Positions 1 through 5,963 of a DNA stretch of 6,031 bases are shown here, piece by piece; positions within the stretch are counted from its first letter, which is position 1, and each line of letters opens with the position of its first letter. Position numbers and translations under genes: made by a program. Source of the stretch: Propionibacteriaceae bacterium (GTDB lineage: Bacteria; Actinomycetota; Actinomycetes; Propionibacteriales; Propionibacteriaceae); assembly GCA_021323255.1 (NCBI GenBank), contig JAJTCL010000183.1, positions 1 to 6,031 of the forward strand, read 5' to 3'. A model generated the notes under the pieces. It searched no databases and was not told the origin of the DNA. It saw only the letters and a list, made by a program, of their open reading frames with translations.

Positions 1-872
1 AGATGCTCGGCGGCGACATCGGCCAGCACCGCACGCCGGACGCTCACAAGTTGATCATGAACTCGTACGCCGACCGCGCGACCGTGCGCAATGGTGATCT
101 TGGTCACCTCGGCGTTGCATACCACTGCACCGCCCTGGGCAACGAAGCGGTCCCGCATAGCATCGGAGAGCTTGCCGGCACCACCCTCAGGAACCGGAAA
201 CCCGACCGTTTGACCCAACATGTTCAACAGCAGTCCGAGAAAGCCCGAACCGGACCCGTCCAGCGCAATGTCTGCGTGCAGAGCGTTTCCGGCGAGCAGC
301 AACCGTGCCGCGTCGCCGCCGAACTTACCCTCCAAAGCGACTGATGCGGGGGCCAGCAGCTGGCGTACGAAGGATAGGCCGCCGACACCTGGCAACTTGA
401 TCATGGCCCGCAGTCCCGGGCGCAGTGGCGGGAAGGGTGTGACAAGGGCATCGACCAGACTCGGCCCGATCCGCTGCCATTGATCAACGAGAGCGCGCCA
501 AGCCGCCCCATCGCCGGGATGATCGTCGTCCAGCAGGCTCGCGGTGATATCTACATCACGATGCAGCATCGCCCACGACCCATCACCTCGCGGATGCCCG
601 AGCACCGCGGGGGCATGCCGCCACCGCAACCCGTAGTCCTCCAGGTGCAGGCCCTGGATCACCCGCGACGCCGCCGCCATCGGATAGAACGCACTGAAGG
701 TGTCGGAGACAAAGTCCGGATGCAGTTCTCGATCACTGCGTACCGCACCCCCCACACTCGGCTGAGCCTCGAGCAGCAGGGTGTCCCAGCCGGCATCGGC
801 GAGCCGGTTAGCGGCTACCAGCCCGTTAGGGCCGGCACCGATGACGACCGCATCCACCTCACGCGGCAGCAT
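1..872 (-). CDS. Phytoene-dehydrogenase-like NAD(P)/FAD-dependent oxidoreductase, N-terminal part (cut by window edge)
   Basis: Translating the minus strand from ATG at 872 gives 290 uninterrupted residues that run off the left edge. The N-terminus has a Rossmann FAD-binding motif, G12-A-G14-P-N-G17, after a hydrophobic strand (DAVVIGAG). It is followed by an acidic residue (E35) at the end of the second strand and a GG at 41-42 with R45 nearby. This is the dinucleotide-binding layout of the CrtI/PYROXD2-like amine-oxidase superfamily (COG1233). A later block, PEGGAGKLSDAM (about 228-239), matches the conserved P-x-GG-x-x-x-L region of that family. Members are usually about 500-540 residues, so roughly 40-45% is missing. 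The start is supported by GAGGAGGG at 879-886, six bases upstream. Substrate cannot be inferred: the family includes carotenoid desaturases and many uncharacterised actinobacterial oxidoreductases. No carotenoid genes are visible nearby, so a carotenoid role is not favoured. It may be read through from the dehydrogenase upstream. Confidence 0.88.
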   Translation of the reverse strand, partial: MLPREVDAVVIGAGPNGLVAANRLADAGWDTLLLEAQPSVGGAVRSDRELHPDFVSDTFSAFYPMAAASRVIQGLHLEDYGLRWRHAPAVLGHPRGDGSWAMLHRDVDITASLLDDDHPGDGAAWRALVDQWQRIGPSLVDALVTPFPPLRPGLRAMIKLPGVGGLSFVRQLLAPASVALEGKFGGDAARLLLAGNALHADIALDGSGSGFLGLLLNMLGQTVGFPVPEGGAGKLSDAMRDRFVAQGGAVVCNAEVTKITIAHGRAVGVRVHDQLVSVRRAVLADVAAEH

Positions 873-993
873 CACGCACCCTCCTCACCAGCCCCCTCCC
901 TGCTGTCGCCACGCCTTTTTTGACGAAGGTGGTCACACACAACAAGCCTGAGTCGATCAAGAGATGGTGTTTGTGACCACTTTCGCAGAAAGA
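873..993. other. Intergenic gap between SDR and FAD oxidoreductase genes
   Basis: This 121-base gap lies between two minus-strand genes. It holds the oxidoreductase ribosome-binding site (GAGGAGGG, 879-886), a T-run at 915-921 and the inverted repeat at 925-984. I see no GGGTA-type or clear -35/-10 promoter for the oxidoreductase here, so its transcription may depend on read-through or on a promoter I cannot recognise. No small ORF with a ribosome-binding site is apparent. Confidence 0.6.
925..984 (-). repeat. Long imperfect inverted repeat (hairpin) downstream of the SDR gene
   Basis: Two 19-base arms, 925-943 and 966-984, are complementary at 16 of 19 positions around a 22-base loop. The core is GTGGTCACA at 929-937 facing TGTGACCAC at 972-980. 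On the minus strand the hairpin begins 9 bases after the SDR stop codon, which suits a 3'-end hairpin or terminator for that gene. There is no U-tract after it on the minus strand: the run of T at 915-921 reads as A in that direction. It is therefore not a classical intrinsic terminator, although U-poor terminators are known in actinobacteria. A regulator-binding site for the oxidoreductase gene is the alternative. Confidence 0.55.
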
Positions 994-1833
994 TCAGAGC
1001 ACCGGCTTACCGCCAGTGACGGCTACCCGAGCGCCAGAGATGTAGCTGCCGTCATCGGAAGCCAGCAGGACATAGACCGGCGCCAGTTCCTTGGGCTGGC
1101 CCGGCCGGCCGAGCGGGGTGTTCTCGCCGAACTTCTCCACCTTCTCCGCCGGCATCGTCGCAGGAATCAGGGGTGTCCAAATCGGTCCGGGAGCGACGCT
1201 ATTGACCCGAATGCCCTTCTCTCCCAGCATTTGTGCCAAGCTGGCGCAGAGGTTGGCAATCGCGGCTTTGGTGGCGGCGTACGGAGCGAGCGTCGGGTTT
1301 GGCATGTCGGAGTTCACCGACGAGCTGCCGATGATCGACGAGCCCTCCTTCATATGGGGGATCGCCGCCTTGCACAGATGGAACATTGCGCTGATGTTGG
1401 TGTCAATGGTGCGGTCCCACTCTTCATCGGAGATCTCCTCCAACGAATCGTGGGTCATCTGGAAGGCGGCGTTACTCACCAGGATGTCCACGCCGCCAAG
1501 CTCATCGACGGCCGTCTGAATGATGTCCCGGCAGTGCTGGGGATCTGCCACGTCGCCCTTGATCAATACGGCGCGTCGACCTGCCTGCTCGACATAGCCC
1601 TGAGTGTCCTTGGCGTCGGAGTCCTCACTGAGGTAAGAGATCAACACGTCAGCACCTTCTCGTGCGTACGCGATGGCGACGGCCCTGCCTATGCCGGAGT
1701 CGCCACCGGTGATCACCGCGACCTTGTCGGTCAGCTTTCCACTGCCCTTGTAGCTTTCCTCGCCGCAGTCCGGTACGGGCCTCATCTCCGACTGAACGCC
1801 AGGCACTTCTTGTTGCTGTGCGGGCTGGCTCAT
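994..1833 (-). CDS. SDR family oxidoreductase, YghA/YdaD (general stress protein 39) type
   Basis: This 279-residue classical short-chain dehydrogenase is probably cytosolic and NAD(P)-dependent, acting on an alcohol, aldehyde or ketone that the sequence does not identify. The cofactor motif is T42-GGDSGIG-49. The structural motif N-N-A-G appears as S120-N-A-A123. N146, S172, Y185 and K189 (YAATK) form the Asn-Ser-Tyr-Lys catalytic set, and A214-PGPIWTPLIPATM matches this subgroup closely. The roughly 35-residue N-terminal tail (PGVQSEMRPVPD, then SYKGSGKL) is characteristic of the YghA/YdaD group, so the long N-terminus is genuine. In Bacillus subtilis, YdaD is a SigB-dependent general stress protein. 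The start ATG has an excellent ribosome-binding site, AAGGAGGAA, at 1836-1844. A stress-type promoter candidate lies just upstream (1869-1894). The gene is divergent from the decarboxylase gene and followed by a hairpin. Confidence 0.93.
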   Translation of the reverse strand: MSQPAQQQEVPGVQSEMRPVPDCGEESYKGSGKLTDKVAVITGGDSGIGRAVAIAYAREGADVLISYLSEDSDAKDTQGYVEQAGRRAVLIKGDVADPQHCRDIIQTAVDELGGVDILVSNAAFQMTHDSLEEISDEEWDRTIDTNISAMFHLCKAAIPHMKEGSSIIGSSSVNSDMPNPTLAPYAATKAAIANLCASLAQMLGEKGIRVNSVAPGPIWTPLIPATMPAEKVEKFGENTPLGRPGQPKELAPVYVLLASDDGSYISGARVAVTGGKPVL

Positions 1834-1868
1834 GCTTCCTCCTTGACAATTCGGGTGTGTTGGCTCGG

Positions 1869-1894
1869 TTACCCCTGAACCTGCGGCCTGAACC
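1869..1894 (-). promoter_or_regulatory. Candidate SigF/SigB-type stress promoter for the SDR gene
   Basis: On the minus strand, GGTTC (1894-1890) is followed after 15 bases by GGGTAA (1874-1869). This resembles the GTTT-N15-17-GGGTA pattern of actinobacterial SigF/SigB-type sigma factors. A start about 7 bases downstream (near 1862) would leave a leader of about 28 bases containing the AAGGAGGAA ribosome-binding site. Geometry and product type agree, but the call rests on pattern matching alone. Confidence 0.55.
1874..1894. repeat. Two direct copies of CCTGAACC, 13 bases apart
   Basis: CCTGAACC occurs at 1874-1881 and again at 1887-1894 (GGTTCAGG on the minus strand). The second copy contains the presumed -35 element and the first abuts the -10 of the SDR promoter candidate. 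The repeat may be accidental or an operator half-site pair. The 13-base period is not a whole number of helical turns, which argues mildly against paired protein binding on one face. Confidence 0.4.
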
Positions 1895-2072
1895 CCAGCG
1901 GCAGCGCTTTCTCGGATGCAGTAAGCCCTGCTTCCGCTTTCCGATTGTGGCGCCGTCCATCAACTGTGCTGCTCGGCGATTGATCACGGAACTTTGCCAT
2001 CTGGGGGTCGACCGAACTAGTGGCCCGGGTGTTTGCACATGGATGGACTACATCTCGTGTCAACGTGAGGGT

Positions 2073-2098
2073 GATTGCGCCTGTGCAGTACCGGGTAA
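2073..2098 (+). promoter_or_regulatory. Candidate GGGTAA promoter directly before the decarboxylase start
   Basis: GATT (2073-2076) is followed after 16 bases by GGGTAA (2093-2098), a weaker match to the SigF/SigB-type pattern than the SDR candidate. Transcription would begin at about 2105-2108, at or within three bases of the ATG. That implies a leaderless or almost leaderless message and would explain the absence of a Shine-Dalgarno sequence. Confidence 0.35.
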
Positions 2099-2107
2099 CA
2101 CGGTTCC

Positions 2108-3535
2108 ATGGATCAGGACTCCACGCCCGTTCTGGACGCGATCGAGGAGATCCGGCAGGCCGGGACCTATTCGTTCTCACTGCCCGGGCACCGTTTCGGC
2201 CGTGGAGTTGACGACCGCACCGCCGAGGTGCTGTCTTACGGAGCTTTCGCGGCTGACGTGATGCTCGCTAAGTCGGCGGTCTCCGACGCCGAGGCGCTGT
2301 ACGCGGATGCGGTTGGTGCCAATCAGGTGATCTTCACCACCTGCGGCTCCAGTATCTCCATCCACACCGCGGTGCTCACGCTGACCGGTCCCGGCCGGAA
2401 GGTGCTGGTGGACCGGAACGTGCACAAGTCAGTGGTGGGCTCCGTCATCTTGGCAGGGGCAGAGCCGGTGTGGCTGCGGCCGCGCTGGGATTATGCCCGC
2501 GAGATCGCCCATCCGGCCACCGCCGGCGACGTGGCCGAGGCGCTGCGTCGCCATGCCGACATCACCGCGGTGGTGATGATCACGCCGACTGAATACGGCA
2601 CCGGTGCCGATGTCGGGGGGGTGGCCGACCTATGTCATGAACGTGGCATCCCGCTGCTAGTGGACGAGGCCTGGGGCGGACATTTCGGGTTCCATCCGGA
2701 CCTGCCGACCGCGGCAGTGCAGGCCGGCGCCGACATCGCGGTGCAAAGCTTGCACAAGGCCGCCGGTGGGCTGTGCCAGGCCTCGATGATGCTCGTCGGC
2801 GGCGACCTGGTTGACCCAGTCGGCCTTCGACTGCGGCTGGACTTGGTCACTACCACCAGCCCGTCGCCGTTGATGTACGGGTCGATCGACGGCTGGCGAC
2901 GGCATCTGGCCCTGAACGGAAAGGCACTGATCGACGGTGCACTCGAGCGCGCCGACCGCATCCGACGCCGCCTGCAGCAAGAGGAGCGGTTCACGGTGAT
3001 CGACGAGTCGATCCACGAGACCGAAGGAGTGACCGAGTGGGATCCGCTGAAGCTGTGCGTGGACGTGTCCAAGCTGGGACTGACCGGCTACCAGGTGAAA
3101 GAGTGGCTGCAGTCAGAGCGGCGGATCGCCGCCCAGCTCGGCGACGCCCGGCAGGTGGTCTGCTCGCTGAGCTATGCCGACGATGACGCAGCGATCGACC
3201 GCCTGGCCGAGGCGTTCCAGGCATTGGCTGCTGACCCGCCCGCTCCGGACCGCCCCGAGCTAGCGGTACCGCCGTTGGCTGAGCTGGACCTGGAGCAGGT
3301 GATGCCGCCGCGGGACGCGTTCTTCGGCGAGACCGAACAGGTAGCTGACCCGGTGGGCCGGGTGGCCGCGGAGATGATCAGCCCGTACCCGCCAGGCGTG
3401 CCGGCCATCTTGCCGGGCGAGCGGTTCAACCAGGCGGTCGTGGCTTATCTGCGCGCCGGTAAGGCGGCCGGCATGACGATTCCCGACTCCTCCGACCCCG
3501 ACCTCAACACGTTCCGTGTCGTGCGGAACGGGTAG
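2108..3535 (+). CDS. PLP-dependent Orn/Lys/Arg-type amino acid decarboxylase
   Basis: This 475-residue fold-type I PLP enzyme is of the SpeA/LdcC/AdiA class (COG1982) and should decarboxylate a basic amino acid to a polyamine or diamine. P26-G-H-R lies near the N-terminus after PVLDAIEEIRQAGTYSF. CGSS (79-82) lies in the cofactor-phosphate region, and D102-RNVHKSV has a histidine (H106) positioned to stack on the ring. D186-EAWGGH contains the aspartate that binds the pyridine nitrogen. S214-L-H-K217 supplies the Schiff-base lysine, and S425-PYPPGVPAILPGE is the C-terminal family signature. Length matches the short Bacillus SpeA/YaaO type rather than the 700-950-residue forms with an N-terminal wing or receiver-like domain. 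Arg, Lys and Orn cannot be told apart by reading. An in-frame stop at 2096-2098 makes ATG 2108 the earliest start; it has no Shine-Dalgarno sequence. The gene stands alone, divergent from the SDR and convergent with the DUF6766 gene. Confidence 0.9.
   Translation: MDQDSTPVLDAIEEIRQAGTYSFSLPGHRFGRGVDDRTAEVLSYGAFAADVMLAKSAVSDAEALYADAVGANQVIFTTCGSSISIHTAVLTLTGPGRKVLVDRNVHKSVVGSVILAGAEPVWLRPRWDYAREIAHPATAGDVAEALRRHADITAVVMITPTEYGTGADVGGVADLCHERGIPLLVDEAWGGHFGFHPDLPTAAVQAGADIAVQSLHKAAGGLCQASMMLVGGDLVDPVGLRLRLDLVTTTSPSPLMYGSIDGWRRHLALNGKALIDGALERADRIRRRLQQEERFTVIDESIHETEGVTEWDPLKLCVDVSKLGLTGYQVKEWLQSERRIAAQLGDARQVVCSLSYADDDAAIDRLAEAFQALAADPPAPDRPELAVPPLAELDLEQVMPPRDAFFGETEQVADPVGRVAAEMISPYPPGVPAILPGERFNQAVVAYLRAGKAAGMTIPDSSDPDLNTFRVVRNG
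3510..3530. terminator. Possible bidirectional hairpin at the convergent gene ends
   Basis: CGTTCCG (3510-3516) and CGGAACG (3524-3530) form a perfect 7-base-pair stem with a 7-base loop, inside the last codons of the decarboxylase gene. It lies three bases before that gene's TAG stop and about 40 bases beyond the stop of the opposing DUF6766 gene, so it could serve both. No T-run follows in either direction, so this is only a weak terminator candidate. The 35-base gap at 3536-3570 has no better one. Confidence 0.3.
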
Positions 3536-3570
3536 CCCGGAGCCGTCAGAAGTCCTCGCCATCTGCCTCT

Positions 3571-4233
3571 TTAGGCCCCGGTCTCCTTGTGGGGTTCGGC
3601 CACCGGCTTGGACTCGGGGGACCCCCGCTGCCGCAGATACACCGAGGCTCCAACGATCACCGCTACAGCAAGGAACTCGCTCTGCCAGTTCTGAAAGGAC
3701 TCGAACCAGAACTGCGAAGTGCCGAGGTATTGCAGGGTGCTCACTGGCTCGCCGCCGTGGGCGAGCTCTTCGTCGCTATAGGCCCGAGCACCGCTAATGG
3801 CATGTGCAGCAATCGAGGCGAAGAACAAGATGAAGAACAGGCCTGAAAGAGAGTTCTCATAAACCTTCAGCACCCAGCCGCCGCGCCGTACCGGCCAGGG
3901 CACGCCTGGACGGTCTGCTGCCTCCCTGGGGTCCTCGTCTTGAGGCGCAGGCTCATCAACAGGCTTCGACTCGGAGGATCCCCGTTGAAAAAGAAAGGCG
4001 GTTAACACGATGTACATCGCCATCTGGAGGAACTCGCTCTCCCAGTTCTCGAACGTCGCCTCGTAGAAGTCGCCGCTGAGCAGATAGCCGCCGAGGGAGA
4101 CCGCTTCCTCACCATGCTCCAACTGCTCGGAGTTGTAGACCCGGACGCCCGACAGAATCATGCCGCCAAAGAAGATCACAAACAGGAGCAGGTTAGCGAC
4201 CAACAGTCCATGATCGCGCAGCCACTCACGCAT
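3571..4233 (-). CDS. DUF6766-type four-helix membrane protein with internal duplication
   Basis: This 220-residue inner-membrane protein of unknown function is recognisable as the DUF6766 type common in actinobacteria. Hydrophobic segments lie at about 11-29, 65-83, 128-147 and 184-201. It is built from two copies of one module, residues 30-95 and 149-214, which align without gaps with 32 of 66 identities. Shared landmarks are a YxxEELxHGxxxVS-like stretch, F-x-N-W-x-SEFL before the second helix of each module, and QRGSxESKPVxEP after it. A charged, proline-rich linker (about 92-117) joins them. I chose ATG 4233 because MREWLRDHGL looks like the usual family start and GGGGAG lies upstream (4245-4250, spacing 11). 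The alternative GTG at 4263 would add ten residues and overlap the upstream gene by 14 bases. The gene sits 16 bases after the GH13 stop, so co-transcription is very likely. Function is not inferable. Confidence 0.85.
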   Translation of the reverse strand: MREWLRDHGLLVANLLLFVIFFGGMILSGVRVYNSEQLEHGEEAVSLGGYLLSGDFYEATFENWESEFLQMAMYIVLTAFLFQRGSSESKPVDEPAPQDEDPREAADRPGVPWPVRRGGWVLKVYENSLSGLFFILFFASIAAHAISGARAYSDEELAHGGEPVSTLQYLGTSQFWFESFQNWQSEFLAVAVIVGASVYLRQRGSPESKPVAEPHKETGA

Positions 4234-4249
4234 CTCGCGCCCATCTCCC

Positions 4250-5908
4250 CTAGCGTTGATCACTCCGGGACAGGCGTATCCAGCGGTATCCCCAACCGTG
4301 CAGCTCCAAACCCGTCAGCTCCTTGGTGGGCGCAGCGTACGGCCCGTCGACGAACAGGTCATAGGGCGTGCCGTTCATGCCTGACAACGGTCCTATGTCA
4401 ATCGTGACTGCGGTGTCGGCCAGGTTGTGCAGCAACAAGATCGCTCCCGCAGGTGCGTCGAATCGATGGGCCAGTACGGAGCGCGGCAGCGGCGCATCAA
4501 CTACTGAGCACTTGCCGGTCCCGATCTCCGGCGCGCTGCGCAAGGAGTGAATCAGATTCTCGAACCAACGCAGCAAGGAATCCGGGTCACGCTGCTGGGC
4601 GCGTACGTTGACCTTCTTGGCGCCGAACCGACCCCTCATCACAACCGGCCGGAACAGCGCGTCGGGCTCCGCCGAGCTGAACCCTGCGTTCGACGTGTCG
4701 TCCCAGTGCATGGGTGTTCGGACCGCCTCGCGCCCATCCAAGGTGAGGTCGTCCCCCATCCCGATTTCCTCGCCGTAACGCAGCGCCGGAGTGCCAGGCA
4801 GCGAGAACTGCAAAGCGTACGCGAGCTCGATCCGGCGCTGATCACCGTTCAGCATCGGCGCCAACCGGCGGCGAATGCCGCGGCCGTAGAGCCGCATTTC
4901 AGGGCGTGGTGCGAAGGCCCGAAAGACGTCACCACGCTGTTCGTCGGTAAGCCGGCTCAGGTCGAGCTCGTCGTGGTTGCGCAGAAAGCTGACCCACTGA
5001 CCACCTTCCGGCAGTCGCACAGCCGTCGTCAGGGCTTGAATGAGCGGCTCCGCGTCGCTGCGAGCCAGCGCCAACCAAGCATGCGGATTGAGCAGAAAGT
5101 CGAACATCATCTGCGCGCGGTCGCTCGGGCCGTCAGGCCGGCTACCAACGAACCTCCCAATCTCGCTCGGCGGCAGATTGGCCTCGCACAGGAGCACGGA
5201 GTCTCCGCGCAGCCACTGCGTGTCCTGCCGCCAGGAGTCCATGATCGAAAAATCCTTCGGGCCCGGATCAACGCCCGGTGACACCAGCTCGATGATGAAG
5301 GGTGCAGCATCGATCCGGAAGCCGGCAGCCCCGAGTTGCAACCAGAAGCTCATCACCTTGGTCATCTCGGTGCGTACCGCCGGATTGGCCCAGTTGAGGT
5401 CAGGCTGAAAGTCATAAAAGCGATGGAAGTACCACGCCTGCGCCTGCTCGTCGAACGTCCAGGTCTCGGTCTGCTCTCCAGGGAACACCGTGCCCTGATG
5501 CCGGTTCGGCGGCTCCTCTGCACTCCAGATGTACCAGTCACGGTACGGCGAATCCGGGCTGCTTCGGGCCGAGACGAACCAGGGATGCTCGTCGGAGGTG
5601 TGGTTGACGACCAGATCGAGGATGATCCGGATGCCGCGCTCCCGCGCTCCTCGGGCCAGCTCGGCGAAGTCGCCGAGGCTGCCCAACGCCGGGTCGATGC
5701 CGTAGAAGTCGCTGATGTCGTAGCCACCGTCACGCCCGGGACTGGGATGGATCGGATTCAGCCACAGGCAGGAGACCCCCAATCTCGACAAGTAATCGAG
5801 CCGACTGATCAAACCACGCAGGTCGCCGCGGCCGTCACCGTCAGAGTCTTGGAACGACGACACGTCGAGGCTGTAGATGACGGCCTCCTGGTACCACCGG
5901 CTGGGCAT
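4250..5908 (-). CDS. GH13 trehalose-synthase-like alpha-glucan/disaccharide enzyme
   Basis: This 552-residue cytosolic alpha-amylase-superfamily protein has no signal peptide. Numbering is from ATG 5908. The N-terminus, WYQEAVIYSLDVSSFQDSDG followed by DGRGDLRGL, is the GH13 (beta/alpha)8 opening with an Asp-rich metal-binding loop. The four conserved regions are present: D98-LVVNH; GFR198-I-D200 with the nucleophile; C-E242-AN with the acid/base; and LRN-H312-D313-EL with the transition-state stabiliser. HRFYDFQPDLNW, GRGIRRRLAPML and SLPGTPALRYGEEIGMGDDL, followed by RTPMHW, are typical of trehalose synthase/maltose glucosyltransferase enzymes (subfamily 16-like). A beta-sandwich domain ends in HGWGYRWIRL. 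It is shorter than classical TreS (about 590-600), carries ANLPPS where TreS usually has ANQWP, and no maltokinase gene adjoins it. It may therefore be a hydrolase or transglycosidase paralog rather than TreS itself. It is followed at 16 bases by the DUF6766 gene. Confidence 0.88.
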   Translation of the reverse strand: MPSRWYQEAVIYSLDVSSFQDSDGDGRGDLRGLISRLDYLSRLGVSCLWLNPIHPSPGRDGGYDISDFYGIDPALGSLGDFAELARGARERGIRIILDLVVNHTSDEHPWFVSARSSPDSPYRDWYIWSAEEPPNRHQGTVFPGEQTETWTFDEQAQAWYFHRFYDFQPDLNWANPAVRTEMTKVMSFWLQLGAAGFRIDAAPFIIELVSPGVDPGPKDFSIMDSWRQDTQWLRGDSVLLCEANLPPSEIGRFVGSRPDGPSDRAQMMFDFLLNPHAWLALARSDAEPLIQALTTAVRLPEGGQWVSFLRNHDELDLSRLTDEQRGDVFRAFAPRPEMRLYGRGIRRRLAPMLNGDQRRIELAYALQFSLPGTPALRYGEEIGMGDDLTLDGREAVRTPMHWDDTSNAGFSSAEPDALFRPVVMRGRFGAKKVNVRAQQRDPDSLLRWFENLIHSLRSAPEIGTGKCSVVDAPLPRSVLAHRFDAPAGAILLLHNLADTAVTIDIGPLSGMNGTPYDLFVDGPYAAPTKELTGLELHGWGYRWIRLSRSDQR

Positions 5909-5915
5909 CAGCACC

Positions 5916-5922
5916 CCACCTT
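5916..5922 (-). promoter_or_regulatory. Ribosome-binding site that decides the GH13 start
   Basis: AAGGTGG on the minus strand ends seven bases before ATG 5908, normal spacing. The in-frame GTG at 5914 would begin one base after this site and is too close to use it. I therefore place the start at 5908, giving MPSRWYQEAV, which also fits the compact N-terminus of the family. Confidence 0.7.
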
Positions 5923-5937
5923 TCTCATGCTTACGAC

Positions 5938-5963
5938 CTACCCCGACGGCAGTCAGTAGACAC
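5938..5963 (-). promoter_or_regulatory. Candidate GGGTAG promoter for the GH13-DUF6766 pair
   Basis: On the minus strand, GTGT (about 5963-5960) is followed after 16 bases by GGGTAG (5943-5938). The predicted start near 5930 would give a leader of about 22 bases including the ribosome-binding site at 5916-5922. The -35 match to GTTT is imperfect and overlaps the end of the possible upstream gene, so internal transcription from this site is only a candidate. Confidence 0.35.

Larger units (their letters stand above)
1834..2107. other. Divergent intergenic control region
   Basis: These 274 bases separate the minus-strand SDR gene from the plus-strand decarboxylase gene. The SDR side holds its ribosome-binding site and the promoter candidate at 1869-1894. 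The decarboxylase side holds GGGTAA at 2093-2098. The middle, about 1900-2065, shows no convincing gene, hairpin or riboswitch. Open frames crossing it have no plausible ribosome-binding site and continue out of frame through the SDR gene. Confidence 0.6.

Noticed and set aside
3..923. Plus-strand open frames at 3-344, 220-483 and 480-923
   Set aside because: They lie opposite the FAD oxidoreductase, whose minus-strand frame carries a clear GxGxxG fold, family motifs and a good ribosome-binding site.
929..980. CRP-type operator formed by TCACA and TGTGA halves
   Set aside because: CRP-type sites need TGTGA before TCACA with about six bases between. Here the order is reversed and the halves are over 30 bases apart.
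964..1878. 304-codon plus-strand open frame opposite the SDR gene
   Set aside because: Its translation is Arg/His/Gly-rich with no recognisable motif, it has no ribosome-binding site, and it mirrors a gene with complete family motifs. This is a usual artefact of GC-rich coding DNA.
1649..2180. Minus-strand frames crossing the SDR start and the divergent intergenic region
   Set aside because: They are very Arg-rich, shift frame relative to the SDR gene and show no ribosome-binding site or motif.
3575..3602. CCCC/GGGG pairing at the end of the DUF6766 gene as a terminator
   Set aside because: The stem is only four pairs with a long loop, lies within coding sequence and lacks a U-tract.
4547..5281. 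244-codon plus-strand open frame opposite the GH13 gene
   Set aside because: It is fully inside and antisense to a clear GH13 gene, has a low-complexity Arg/Gln-rich translation, and has no supporting ribosome-binding site.
5909..5914. GTG start at 5914 for the GH13 gene
   Set aside because: It is only one base from the AAGGTGG ribosome-binding site; ATG 5908 has normal spacing and fits the family N-terminus.
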